Source: Harmothoe impar (taxonomy: Eukaryota > Annelida > Polychaeta > Phyllodocida > Polynoidae). Taken from it: a DNA stretch of 64,000 bases. Below the pieces are notes generated by a model. That model was not told the DNA's origin. It made no database searches and saw only the letters and a program-made list of their open reading frames with translations. The stretch covers positions 40,020,976-40,084,975 of the forward strand of contig OX381718.1 in the NCBI GenBank assembly GCA_947462335.1, given 5' to 3'. Shown piece by piece: positions 18,312-29,370 of this stretch (positions are counted from its first letter, which is position 1; every line of letters starts with the position of its first letter). The position numbers were made by a program, and so were the translations under genes.

Positions 18312-18911
18312 CTGTGAAGAATGCAGCCCTTTCCTACAATTTTTGCGCAGCATTTAAAACATACTGCGCACAGTCAGACAGGAATAACCTAGATATTTTC
18401 TAGACTAGAATTAAGAGGAAAATCCGTGGAAATAATTTATTTTCGTGTGCTACATGATCTTCATAATAGTAAACAGCTGCTAAAGTTATGTTTCCATTTC
18501 ATTTCAAGAAATTATCATGTCCCCTGGTAAATCTTTAACCCAAGATATACATTAAAAGCGCACTATGAATACCTTTACAATTATACTATTTGAGTCCCGA
18601 CCCTACTGTAAACAACTTCATAATGAACATTCTAAGAAAACTCCAAGGTAAAAAAAATATCACACTTTACACACCGGCGGCCGTCAGAACGGCGCACGGG
18701 AGATAGGTCAGTGCCAACATTAGGCTAAATTATATTGAATAAGTATAGCCACTACAGGTGAACGATATCAAAGGGTGATATGTATTTCCTACCATTTTAT
18801 AGCCTACCGTTATAATTCGAATATCTTCCTCCCTACTGACACTGTCCAGTTATTAATGTGGTTCCCTGTGAGAAAGATCTGGACCTATAATAAAGTATAG
18901 TATGTGTATAA
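18312..18911. other. Unassigned sequence
   Basis: No gene, RNA or repeat recognised. Confidence 0.4.
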
Positions 18912-19016
18912 GCGTGAATCCACTGAGGCAAAATCCGTCGGATCGGATGGACCTCACAATGTTAAAGCTATGGAGGAATCTCGTCCGATCCGACGGATTT
19001 ACCTCATGATTCACAT
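18912..19016. repeat. Palindromic element with AAATCCGTCGGATCGGA arms
   Basis: GTGAATCCACTGAGGCAAAA plus TCCGTCGGATCGGA (18914-18947) pairs with TCCGATCCGACGGATTT plus ACCTCATGATTCAC (18984-19014) around a 36-bp loop. It looks like a small foldback element. Confidence 0.75.
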
Positions 19017-19590
19017 GAAAAGAATGGGTGTTAAAGTAGATTAAATGCCTTAAATGGACATGTCCATTACATGACTATGACGAACAGTTCAAACTATGTC
19101 TATGATGCGTAACATAATCAGATTATGATTATGGCCTATACTATAGGCTATAGTATAGACATTTAGATTTACATGGGTTACACTTACAGGATAGGTATTA
19201 CAACCGTGGTATATGCATAGCCTGGCATTTTAATGGAATTAAACTACAACACTGTGATCTATAGTAAAGTTACAATCAATGGTACCACAATATACGGAGT
19301 TGCATTAGATATAATGAGATATTAAAGGATACTTACTGGAATGTAGAAGTGACATGTCCACCTCCTTGTTCTGTCCATTTCAAACTGCGCGCTACATAAC
19401 GGCAGTGTGTGTATATAGGTCAGCCCACCTGACTGGCGCTGTGCAGGTAGGCCGCGGCCCATTGTTTAATAGGTGAGGTGAGGGTAGTGGGGGGGGGGAG
19501 GAGGCGTTGCTAATTATGCTGAGGGATTAAAGGCATAGAACTTGCTGCCCCGGCAGCAATAGTCGGAGTGCAGGCATGACAGCCCAGTAG
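19017..19590. other. Unassigned sequence
   Basis: No gene recognised. A short palindrome CTATACTATAGGCTATAGTATAG lies near 19137-19160, and there is a G-run at 19489-19497. Confidence 0.35.
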
Positions 19591-19599
19591 CCCAATAGT

Positions 19600-20470
19600 G
19601 CCTCTACATGGGTACCCACAATTTTGACCATGTCGCTGTGTCGATTTTTAGCAGAAAAGGGCCGTGTCGTCGTGTCAATTTTTATCCAACATTCTACTAG
19701 ATTTTTCCATGTCTGTCGATTTTTAAAAGGGCTGTGTCACCCGTGTCTATGTTTAAAAGGGCTGTGTCAATTTTTATCCTTGTAGAGGCACAGATATGCC
19801 ATACCTCTCTCCCCCCCCCCTCGACCATAGCGTTCTCACACATAGGGCCTACTGCATGTGTGAGAATACTGCTTGGGCGACGTGTGAGACCATACAGCAT
19901 TTTACCATACCCCCTCCCAGTTTTCTCACCTCCCCCCCCGCCCCCCATTGCTGGTAGCATTTGCGGCGGTGACACCTCACTTAAAACCCCCGTGTCGCTG
20001 TGTCGCACGTGTCGATTTTTACCCATGTAGAGGCACCCAATACTCAGCCCTTTATGTGCCTCTACATGGGGGGTATAGATGGGGGGTCCCCATGTCACAT
20101 GTCGATTTTAAGAAATGGCCATGTCACCTGTCACTTAAATCCCCCATGTCCCATGTCGCCCTTCAAAACCTGTCCTGTCCCATGTCGATTTTAAGAAACA
20201 CCCCATGTCATGTCACTTATTTTTTTCCTCATGTCACTAAGCTCCATGTCGCATGTCGATTTTAAGAAATGGCCATGTCGCCGTGTTGAATTTGGCCATC
20301 CACCCCCATTACATGGGTAAAATTTGACACATGCGACACGGGGGTTTTAATAATCGACGGACACATAAAAGTATGGGCTAAAAATCGACAGGCACAAAAA
20401 ACGTTGAGCTAAAAATCGACAGACACATAATACCTACAGCTAAAAATCGACAGACACAAAAGTGTAGTTG
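19600..20470. repeat. Array of TGTCGATTTTTA / TAAAAATCGACA words
   Basis: More than fifteen short words of the type CATGTCGATTTTAAGAAATG, GTGTCGCTGTGTCGATTTTT and CATGTCACTTA. Up to about 20280 they are in one orientation; from 20300 to 20460 they are inverted (AAAAATCGACAGACACA). A related array lies at 38440-38850 in the opposite orientation. CCTCTACATGGG words at 19600 and 20056 bracket part of it. Confidence 0.75.
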
Positions 20471-20949
20471 ACCTGTTGAGAGTGAAAAGCTGTATTCCCA
20501 CACGGCACCCCTGTCGCAGGCCGCGTATTTAGCGGTCACAGCTTTCTCCCCGCCCCCCCCCCATCCCAGCACCTAGATGTGGCCTACTGCCTCCCGTGTA
20601 TGTGTAGAATTATGTGTATTGGGGGGGGGGGGGTCACCCCCAGAGATGCCACAGGTAAAGTGGGGTGGGGGTGGAGGGGGGGTCGGCAATGCGAGGTGTG
20701 ACAAACATTATTATCATTATACAAGAATGCCAGCCATAGGTCACTGTTAGAGTGGGTTAGAGTATGTGTGTTGAGGGGAGGGCAGAGTTGCGACCAATAA
20801 GGGCTTTGTACACAGAAGTGCCGGGAAATTTGATATATATATTGTTATATAAATATATATTTACCTTGTCCTAATGTCCCAGCATTTGTCCCGACCCCCC
20901 CCCCCCCCCGCCCACACACCCATCTATTGACGACAGCTATGATTTCTTT
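20471..20949. other. Unassigned, G/C homopolymer-rich
   Basis: Runs of 9-14 G or C at about 20551, 20621 and 20896; otherwise nothing recognised. Confidence 0.4.
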
Positions 20950-21262
20950 ATGCAATTTTGAAGTATGTTTCATATTTTTTACACCTTTTTGGTCAATTTA
21001 CAGAGGCTGACAATTTTCATGTTTAAAGAATAAGATGAAATAAAAGGGTGGCATGGTAGACCTTCTTCATGAAGATTTATACAATTTTGAATACATTTTA
21101 ACATTTCTATACCCTTTTGGTAAATTTTAGCATATGCAGAGGTTGGCCAATACCGGTACTTTCATGTTTAAAATTTTTTTTTCAATCCAACCTACCGATC
21201 CTAGACTTTCTTACCATGTTGCCTGAAACAAACCTTTTTTCTCTCTTTTAGCCTTTAAAACA
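20950..21262. repeat. Degenerate copy of the GGCCAAAAA..GTTTGTTTCAGG element
   Basis: The right end ATCCAACCTACCGATCCTAG, CATGTTGCCTGAAACAAACC and TTTTAGCC matches the complete copies at 40951-41249 and 57572-57830. The inner part is AT-rich with a doubled phrase (CAATTTTGAAT/AGTA) near 20960 and 21085. Confidence 0.6.
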
Positions 21263-21289
21263 GTGTATATTGTATTCCTAAAGGCTTGA

Positions 21290-21375
21290 TAAAAGTGACG
21301 CGGTGACACACTATCTCTCCTAAAAAGTGACGCGGTGACGCGCTCTGTTTCTCCTAAAAAGAGACGCGGTGACAA
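21290..21375. repeat. Short tandem AAAAAGTGACGCGGTGAC
   Basis: Three units of (A)AAAGWGACGCGGTGACRM..CTCTCCTA at 21292, 21323 and 21356. Confidence 0.8.
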
Positions 21376-21547
21376 GCTCAAAATTTTGGATACCCATTGA
21401 AGGCACCTTTATATACGGTGCTGTTATTTTTGATACCAAGACTAAGACTTAGTGGCTTTTCAGAATATTGATATTTAAAAAGATATCTTACATGTACATG
21501 TAATGCCACTAGGCCATATTTAACACACTTATATGCGTGATATATAC

Positions 21548-21722
<175 letters not shown>

Positions 21723-21789
21723 TGATCGCTCTTGAATATAGTGAAAACATATACACATTGGAATATCAAAATTAGGACCACAGTAACCA

Positions 21790-22065
21790 GGAAGGCGTTT
21801 CACCGTATGTTGATGTTATACCTAACATACGGCCTTAAGATGCGGACAAGATGCGGACAAAATACATCTAAACTACTTTTTTTGTTTCAGTTGGTCCTCC
21901 GTATACCCTCTGTATCTTTTAGTAGAAAATAACAACATGCGGCATCCAACATACGGCCCTCTCAACATACGGACATTGTCACCTGTCTCTTTTGGAAAAA
22001 TGTGCAAAAACCAGTCTACATTCCGGGGAACCCCTAGGGAATTCCCTCTGTGACGTCATAATATC
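21790..22065. repeat. ACATACGGCC-rich zone 1
   Basis: The words CCGTATGT, ACATACGG and GATGCGGAC are repeated several times. The same words return at 22975-23010 and 23280-23480, so the zones probably belong to one scattered degenerate repeat. Confidence 0.55.
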
Positions 22066-22114
22066 AATAGACATACGGAGGTAGGGCAGGGAGGGTATAC
22101 ATAGGGTCCGTATG

Positions 22115-22240
22115 TGAGGGGAAAGTGAGAGAAGAGACAGGAGAGGTTGGGGAAGAGACAGGAGAGGTCGGGGAAGAGACAGGAGAGGTCGGGGAAGAGA
22201 CAGGATAGGTTGGGGAAGAGATAGGAAAGGTCGGGAAAGG
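22115..22240. repeat. 20-21-bp tandem GGGGAAGAGACAGGAGAGGT
   Basis: Five units with minor changes (GATAGG, GAGAGG). The minus-strand frame PTSPVSS is repeat translation. Confidence 0.85.
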
Positions 22241-22244
22241 CTCT

Positions 22245-22450
22245 ATACTCTGATAGCTATTGTATACCACTGTTTAAACACAAGGACTCTATAGGCAGAT
22301 TTTCAGCTCTGTAGGGCCATTATTTACCGAGTTATGGAAGAAAAGACTCTTTTTCATGTAATTTCTCCGAAAATCCATATAATTCTTTATTCATTTTTTT
22401 ATCATGAAGGTAGAAGTTGGACTTAACTTATTTAATCATTAAAGTAATTC
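22245..22450. repeat. Direct duplication, unit A
   Basis: Shares TAGCTATTGTATACCACYGT, CACAAGGA, GCTCTGTAGGGCCATTATT, GGAAGAAAAGAC and ATAGGTAGAAGTTGGAC-type phrases with 22780-22955, about 530 bp away in the same orientation. Confidence 0.75.
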
Positions 22451-22779
22451 TAGGGCCATTCTATTACATATATATATATAGCACTTTAAAAAGGGGGAGT
22501 TTACAGACATGGTAGGCAACACAAGAGAGGTTTCTCTCCTGTGTGGATCCATGTTTTATTGACCATACAGGCCATGGTACGGTTACACCGATATGTGCAG
22601 CATTAGTATAGCCACTGGCAAATTCCGGGCTGTGTTGGTGCTGCCACCTAGAGGCTAAGTCAAGCTGGCCTCAACTCCTCTCATATATATATAAGGGAAG
22701 GGAGATCGCAAGCCATATGGGGTAGGTCATGTGGACCTAAACCATTATTCTTCACCTCTGGCGCCCAGCCAGCTCTGTA

Positions 22780-22955
22780 CTGTGATGGCTATTGTCTACC
22801 AGCGTTTATACACAAGGAGTCTCTACGCAGAGTTTTAGCTCTGTAGGGCCATTATTAACAGAGTTACAGAAGAAAAGACATTTTTTGGTATAATTTCTTT
22901 GGAAGTCAATATATATATATTGTTTTTCTTTGATCATATAGGTAGAAGTTGGACA
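22780..22955. repeat. Direct duplication, unit B
   Basis: Partner of 22245-22450 at roughly 80% identity by eye; the order of phrases is kept. Confidence 0.75.
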
Positions 22956-23015
22956 CATACCGAGCAAAAGTCACATACGGCACACAAAAGACACATACGG
23001 CCCTAAAAAACAGGG

Positions 23016-23226
23016 TACTGTAAACGTACATATTTTCGCGTGTATAAATTTTCGCGATTTTGCTAAAAAGTACCCTTTCGCGTGCATTTAAATTCGCGGA
23101 TTTTGGAATATAGTAGTAGTATCACTACACTGGATAAATATTCGCTCTGTACATATTTTCGCGGATTTAAAAATCCGCGAAATCCGCGAAAATATGTCCA
23201 GCGCGAAAATATATACGTTTACAGTA
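23016..23226. mobile_element. TTTTCGCG foldback MITE with TA duplication
   Basis: TA-CTGTAAACGTACATATTTT at the left pairs with ATATATACGTTTACAG-TA at the right. Interior words TTTCGCGGATTT and AAATCCGCGAAA are also self-complementary. The element is about 207 bp plus TA on each side and non-coding. Confidence 0.85.
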
Positions 23227-23279
23227 TATGTGCATTTTTTGACATAGCACCCCCCCCTACCCCTCCGTATATCTTGTAC

Positions 23280-23480
23280 TAAATACGCCAAAGATGCGGA
23301 ATTTTTGTGCTCCGCATGTTGAGCTGAAACACAATTTTCACCGTATGTACATACGGCTGGCCGTATGTACATACGGCGGCCGTATCTTTTTCCGTAAGAT
23401 GCGGACATGTTGAGCTGAAACGCAAAAATGAACTGAAACGCAAAAAAGACACATACGGCCCCTCCGTATGATACGGTGAA
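23280..23480. repeat. ACATACGGCC-rich zone 2
   Basis: Contains CCGTATGTACATACGG twice in succession (23341-23376), a perfect 16-bp palindrome repeated, plus AAGATGCGGA and GAGCTGAAACRCAAAA each at least twice. Confidence 0.65.
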
Positions 23481-23565
23481 ACGCTTTCCAGGTAACAAAA
23501 CAAATTTCTTTAGGGCTATTGACAGTTCGAGATGCCAATACAATGGTTAGAATTTTCTTATATTG

Positions 23566-23850
23566 ACGATTTTGACTCCAAAATCAATTCTCACCTCCAA
23601 CCGATTTTGACCTCAAACAGATTTTGACCCCATAACCCATTTTGACTACAAGCCTGACCGATTTTGACCGCCAATCAATTTTGACACCAAGGTCGATTTT
23701 GACCCCACATCCAGCCCTGCTACCCCGCACCCAGTCCCACCACACCACACCCAGCCCTACTACCGAAAAACTAAACACCCCTTCCCAACACCCACCCCAC
23801 TACCCCACACATAGCCCCACTACCCCACACACAGGCCTACCACACACTAT
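23566..23850. repeat. Two adjoining tandem repeats: CGATTTTGACC, then CCCCACACCCAG
   Basis: About eight degenerate 20-bp units around CCGATTTTGACCNCAA (23566-23708), followed by CYACTACCCCACACMYAGCC units to 23845. Confidence 0.75.
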
Positions 23851-23884
23851 TGTCATGGGACTAGAACCCCTGTTTTAGTAAGAT

Positions 23885-24093
23885 GTTATATTTTAACTTT
23901 TATAAACACTTTTTATTGTATGTGTTTAGTTTTGAAACACATTATAAAACTAAACACTTTTGAAGAAAAAGTGTTGAAGTGTTTAGAAAAAAGTGTTTTG
24001 TTTTTGAAAAAGTGTTTAGAAAAATTAAATGTGTTTCAAATTTACTGGTGTTTAGAAAAATGTGTTTAGAAACGAAACACATTTTTTACAGTG
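23885..24093. repeat. Right subterminal array of GTGTTTAG
   Basis: Mirror of 15884-16215: AAGTGTTTAGAAAAA and AAACACATT words ending in GAAACGAAACACATTTTTTA then CAGTG-TA. Confidence 0.75.
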
Positions 24094-24830
24094 TAGAAGA
24101 ATATCAAGAAGGTACAGTTTGATACTAAAGAGTAGAAGAGTGTCCTTGATAACCTAGTCTAGTAATCCACATTTCCAAAGTTAGATCTACCATTTTGTAT
24201 GTGCTTTGCTGAATCTCAAAAGTATTTTCTATTAGTATAAGTGAGGATTTCTCACAACTGTGACTGTGATAATACAAACTATTCTGATTGCTGTGATACT
24301 GTAATAAAACTATATCAATTATTGAAATCATGCATGTATTATTGTTATCACATTATAGTTGTCAGAAAACTAATAACATGTACATCAATTGTACACTGAT
24401 GAGAAAAACAAAAGCTGACAATCATGAAAATAGATGTGACATGTGGCAAAGGTGGGAAACACATTGTTCATTCAAGGTTGATATCACAACAGTACATCAA
24501 TGTTGAAACAGCTAGGAGATCGACAATGACTCCACAAAAGCAAAACGCCTGTGAACCTATATAATTATACAAGTTTAAGCTCTATTTATTCCCTTCTTCT
24601 AAGGCATGAAACAATTCATATGAAAGCGTACTGGTGGGAATTCCTACAATAATAGGAAAAGTGATATTTCTGAAGGGTGTACGTATACAAGTGAACTCAC
24701 CCAGTCTTTATGATGCAGCTTCCATCCTGACTGTAGACTCCACTTGTCCCTAGTGCTTTGGTATTCAACCCGGAACAGACAGATACCTCATTATAGTGTA
24801 TCACCCACTAACACTATACAGATGATATAA
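24094..24830. other. Unassigned sequence
   Basis: AT-rich, no repeat or gene recognised. Confidence 0.4.
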
Positions 24831-25066
24831 CCCTTCAGGGACCGCATAGTGCTTTAATGTGCTATACCCTAAGTCGTCGGAATGTATGAATGCAGCCCTG
24901 GCGGGTCCTGGCATTCATGCATCATGCCGACCCTTTGGGCGTGTATCAAGCACATTGTATCGACATGATGCGTAAATGCAGCTCTTTTGAGTTAATCACC
25001 AGTGCTGCATTCATGCATCATGACGACAAAGGGGATAGTGCATCAAAGCACTTGACGGTTTATTAA
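24831..25066. repeat. THP palindrome copy 7, near full length
   Basis: Starts TTCAGGGACCGCATAGTGC, carries all three hairpins and ends AAAGCACTTGACGGTTTATT. Confidence 0.85.
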
Positions 25067-25204
25067 CACCACTCCGGAGATAAGCTGCTGATAAGGGGAG
25101 TGCTAACCCATTGCCGGGTTCATATCTCCCTTATTGCTATATCCCGTCCGGACCCTCTCCATGATACCTGCATGTGCAAAATGTACAATGTACTTAGATA
25201 CTAC

Positions 25205-25310
25205 CTGGTGCCGTAAATCACCACATATATACAGCATCTCGCGTATAACCCGCACCCAGACTTTGAGAAAATAGTATTTGAAAGGATTTGAAAATTGCTA
25301 CTTCAGTACT
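25205..25310. repeat. CCGTAAAT..CGCGTATAACCCGCACC repeat, copy 1
   Basis: GTGCCGTAAATCACCACA, CTCGCGTATAACCCGCACC and CAGACTTTGAGAAAATA recur in diverged form at 51963-52150. It resembles one end of the CCGTAAATTCTCGCG MITE at 56648. Confidence 0.55.
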
Positions 25311-25552
25311 GTGGCATAAATCTAAAAACACTTCAGTCTAGTTCGGGAGAGCGGCCTATTTAACCCATCTCTTACATCAACCTGTTATATAACCTACACT
25401 GGCTGGGCCCCTGTACCTGTCCTTGTCTCAGTGTCCTGGTGACCACAGACTCTCTCGGTGTCAGGTTTCATTTCCCCATTTTGGACAGTAGATTTACTGT
25501 CATGAGCTACACTGCCTTGTACAACCCGCAACCCCAATCTGTTCGAATCGAT

Positions 25553-26200
25553 CTGTATGATGCATGATGCATGATGCATGAATGTCACACTGGCAAGGGC
25601 TGCATTCCTGCATCATCGCAGCAAAGGATACCGTACATTAAAGCCCCGGGGGGGCCACTCCCTATATGATCTACAGTAACCAAGTGCGTACACAAAATCC
25701 CGGGAAAGGGGTGCCTTTTAGGCCCCACTGGCGGGTCCGGCCGGACCCGCCATTAGGGGTCCTTTTTGGGCCATTTTGGGTCAAAAGGGGTATGTTTTTA
25801 GGCCAAGAATATCCAACCAAAAAGTCTAAAAGTTCCTGTTAAAAGGGGTATATTTTTCTTGGAATTTGGCCCAAATTTAGGGTGGTATCCCGCCAAAAGG
25901 GGTCCAATTTTTGCCCAATTTATGTGGGTATCCCGCTAAAAGGGTTCCAATTTTGGCCATTTTAGAGTATCCCGTAAAAAGGGGGTCGGTTTTGGCCAAT
26001 TCAGGGTGGTGACCCACTAAAAGGGGGCTGTTTTTTTCACATTTTAGGGGGTAATCCCGCCAAAAGGGGGGTGTTTTGGGGGATTTTTGTCCCGGTAAAA
26101 GGGGTCCTAATTCAGGGTGATGTACGCACATGGTATCCATAAATACGAGAGTGGCCCCCCCGGGATTAAAGCACTATGCCACGCTTAAATGGTTTATTAA
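25553..26200. repeat. THP palindrome copy 8, split by a 520-bp insertion
   Basis: THP sequence runs from about 25556 to 25644 (GATGCATGAATG, GGGCTGCATTCCTGCATCAT, CATTAAAGC). It resumes at 26165 (ATTAAAGCACTATGCC) and ends TTAAATGGTTTATTAAC. Confidence 0.9.
25645..26164. mobile_element. CCCGGGGGGGCCACTC-ended element, 8-bp target duplication
   Basis: CCCGGGGGGGCCACTC begins the element and GAGTGGCCCCCCCGGG ends it. ATTAAAGC flanks both sides (25637-25644, 26165-26172) inside a THP copy. The interior from 25730 is six to seven degenerate 50-60-bp units with GGTATCCCGCCAAAAGGGG and CCAATTTTGGCC. An 8-bp duplication fits hAT-type insertion; no transposase is present. Confidence 0.9.
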
Positions 26201-26267
26201 CATGATGGGTCTCCACAGCACTAGATAACGATCATAGCAGTGCATAGATATATAGAGTGGTGGGGAA

Positions 26268-26342
26268 TTTGGTATCATATACATGTTTGTTTTACCAAGA
26301 AGAATGTGGTATCATATACATGTTTATTTTACCAAGAAGTTT
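26268..26342. repeat. Two-unit tandem GGTATCATATACATGTTT
   Basis: GGTATCATATACATGTTTRTTTTACCAAGAAG is present at 26271 and 26309 with one difference. Confidence 0.85.
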
Positions 26343-27799
26343 TGTTCAGATTCCTTCTTACTTTGAAAGCTTGATGATACAGGAAATACATGCCATATGG
26401 GTAGACAGTCTTATTGTTTCCATTGAACCGAATCAATTAAACTGGCCCGATTAGAAAAGCATACACAGCATCATTTAATTGGCCCTGAAATTATAAGTGA
26501 AAGGCTACCAGGAATTAATTGGCCTCAATTCAGAAATGATTTGCATACATATATACAGTGCAGTAGCCATGAACAACACACATATATAGCATGCTATACG
26601 TCGGTACATCAACATGAGACCATGCTGCCGCTGAGGAGAACTGATTCCTATTGTGATGGTTTCGTGGAAGTAGTTATTGAAGTAGGGGTGACTATGTACA
26701 ATAACAGGGGTAGTGGGATGAGTAAGCCGCACAGCTGAGTAAGACGGGACTCCCCCTTCTGGGTGTAACGCCAAAACATGAGGATGCTGCCAAAACATGT
26801 CCAGGGATAGGGTAACTGTGCAATGTCTGGTCCCTTTCCCCATTTTATTATCATTTCTTTACAGTGTATTTATCTGTGGGTAGTATACAATTGGATATTA
26901 TGAAATGCCATTAAAATATTGGAATTGCAGCAAAAAAAGGGAACCTTAGCGTCTGGAGTGAGACACGGTACAGTAGGGCCTCTCGTTGTGTATGGCACGA
27001 CGCTATATGAATGTATACAGCAATGGACGACACTGACTCATAACTGTATCTGCACCCCCCCCCCCCCCCCACTCCTACACACACACACTCACCCCAACAT
27101 CCAGGGTAGCTGGGGACTAGTACTAGTAGTAGGGTCAGTGGCCAGACACCAGCTGATCGTTGTGGGGATGAGTGAATATACACGGATGTAGAACCGATGG
27201 CTCACTAGAGCGGGTATATAGATTGTTACCTACATTATGACTCATGTACACTATCTACATTAACAGTATATAGTCGTACTGTGTACATATACACTTTTTT
27301 TTTTTACGTTTTGAATGGAGATTTATTGATCCTCTCACAATATACAGAAAAGTGGTAGGTTGAAGAACAATAATAATCAAAAATATCAGTCATTATCAGT
27401 TTCAACAAGTGCACACAAGTTAAGACAGTGTAAAGAATGAAAATATGAGTTGAGAAATAATGATAAGTGGCGATACGCGATACAGGACAACATATACACG
27501 ACTAACACGGTCAGACTACACATGTACAAAAGAAGAAATGACCAGGTAGAGTAAGTAATAGAGTAGTGACAAACAGATTGGGCGCGTATGAAGTATAGAA
27601 TAAGTCATTTTCTAAGCCCTGAGGAGCTCATATCTGACGACTTCATCTAGATCAATAAGTGGCGATAGAGTTCTCGAGCAAAGAGGATTGGACGAAATAA
27701 TAAACTATACTTAACATCATTTCGATATTGTAGACTACAGGTGTAGGCCTAAAGAATATATGTCAAGTTACACCATACCTAGACACACATAGTTTCTCT
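26343..27799. other. Unassigned intergenic sequence
   Basis: No exon or RNA gene recognised. A C-run lies near 27055-27070 and a T-run near 27297-27305, followed by an AT-rich stretch that could be the tail end of an old retroelement in reverse orientation. Confidence 0.4.
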
Positions 27800-28046
27800 T
27801 AACCCTCTAAGAAAGACATGTTGCTAAAATGTGACATTTGTCGTCATGATGCATGAATGCAGCCCCGGCGATTAACTCACTGGCGCTGCATCAGTGCATC
27901 ATGCCGACCCTTCAGGAGTGTCTGAACCCCATAGGGTCGGCAGGATGCATGAATGCAGATCTGATGAGTTACTCGCCAGGGCTGCATGAATGCATCATGA
28001 TGACCAAGGGCATGATGCATCAATGCATTAATGTAGGAGATGCTAC
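27800..28046. repeat. THP palindrome copy 9, near full length
   Basis: ATGTTGCTAAAATGTGAC subtype; all three hairpins are readable and the 3' end is GGGCATGATGCATCAATGCA. Confidence 0.9.
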
Positions 28047-28210
28047 AAGTATGATCAATCAGGGGTCTCTGTTAAAAACTTAATCAGAATTAAAGACAGT
28101 TCATGGAAATCTCACGTTATATTCCAACAAAGGCACCAAGGGCCCTAGCTCCCTCAGATGGGCAGGTGGTGAACTAGGGATTACACTTACTCCATCTGGG
28201 GAATATATCC

Positions 28211-28231
28211 CAATGTTGCCGCGCAACATTG
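28211..28231. repeat. Short perfect palindrome CAATGTTGC-CGC-GCAACATTG
   Basis: Nine-bp arms around a 3-bp loop in otherwise ordinary sequence; no larger element boundary seen. Confidence 0.7.
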
Positions 28232-28487
28232 GCGCCATAATAACATTAGCAAGCTATTGAAAGGAAGGAAGTAACAAATCAGAACTATTTAACCTTTAAG
28301 CCTTGAACTCCCATAAAAGGGAACGAACTTGTAGAAATGCTATATTCAGACCGTCCTCTGAAGCTTTTCTGATGGTTCCAAGAAATGGATATATTCTAGT
28401 CCAGTGTTCTTTCTAGATTGATTGTTAGGTATTTTATTGTCCGGAGGTCACATTGCATTCCAGATCTAGACTGCTTTAATACAGGAA

Positions 28488-28712
28488 ACCCTTTGTCATC
28501 ATGGTGTATGAATGCATGCAACTCTGGCGAGGAACTCACAACGACTGCATTTACTCACCATGCCCACCCTACGAGGGCGATACACTCCTGGAGGGCCGAA
28601 ATGATGATCATGATGCGCGAATTGGTGAGTAAACTCGCCAGGTCTGCATTCATGCATTATAAAGACAAAGGGCATAGTGCGTCAAAGCACCATGTGGCTC
28701 TTCACTCCCTAG
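28488..28712. repeat. THP palindrome copy 10
   Basis: CCTTTGTCATCATGGTGTATG at the left, diverged hairpins 1 and 2, and AAGACAAAGGGCATAGTGC at the right. Confidence 0.75.
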
Positions 28713-28734
28713 GATCAGCATGTCCCTTTACAGG

Positions 28735-29015
28735 ACCTCATGATGTAACAATACAGCCCCGTTACTCGCCGATGCTGCATTGATGCATCCCCAGTGGGCA
28801 CAGAACATTTAACCAACATTGATAAATGGTTGTCAACATTGATTCAATGTTGATTCAACGTTGAACAGTATTTTGTGCCCACTGGGTCATGCCGACCCTT
28901 CGGGAGTGTATCACCTAAAGGTCGGCATGCTGCTTGAATGCAGCCATGGCGAGTCACTACCAGGGCTGCATCCCTGTGTCATGCCGACCATAGCATGATG
29001 CATTAATGCATTATG
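28735..29015. repeat. THP palindrome copy 11, split by a 97-bp element
   Basis: The left part ends GATGCATC at 28789. The right part resumes TCATGCCGACCCTTCGGGAG at 28887. Its far end is cut by the CAGTGGCGTAG element at 29016. Confidence 0.85.
28790..28886. mobile_element. CCCAGTGGGCAC palindromic element
   Basis: CCCAGTGGGCAC...GTGCCCACTGGG ends surround AACATTGATTCAATGTTGA and AACGTTGA words. Removing it with one TC dinucleotide restores the THP consensus GCATCATGCC, so the boundaries and a 2-bp TC duplication are supported. Confidence 0.85.
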
Positions 29016-29365
29016 CAGTGGCGTAGTAAAAGGGGGGGGGGCAGCCCCCCCCCCCCCCCAGGCACAGGGGAGGGGGGGCTGAATATGTTTGCTTCCCCTC
29101 TCCCCAAAATTTACCAAGACCCTATGCTGTAAAACTTTCAAAAACGTACCTTTCCCACATAGATAAAAGTGGGGACATTGGGGCCTGGCCCTCAATCATG
29201 ACTAAAGGGGGCTAACATACTACTTTTCTATACAATTAATACTACTTTTCTATACAATTCCGTATATATGCACTTTCATTATTGAAAGCCAATAATGAAG
29301 GCCGGTTGGATTGCCCCTCACCCCCTGCCCCCCCCCCCCATGACGATTTGCTTCCTACACCTCTG
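29016..29365. mobile_element. CAGTGGCGTAG-ended element, copy 1, 5-bp duplication
   Basis: Starts CAGTGGCGTAGTAAAAGGGG and ends CTTCCTACACCTCTG. TTATG is present on both sides (29011-29015, 29366-29370). The G- and C-rich ends match the copies at 43704 and 44274 in inverted orientation. Confidence 0.8.
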
Positions 29366-29370
29366 TTATG

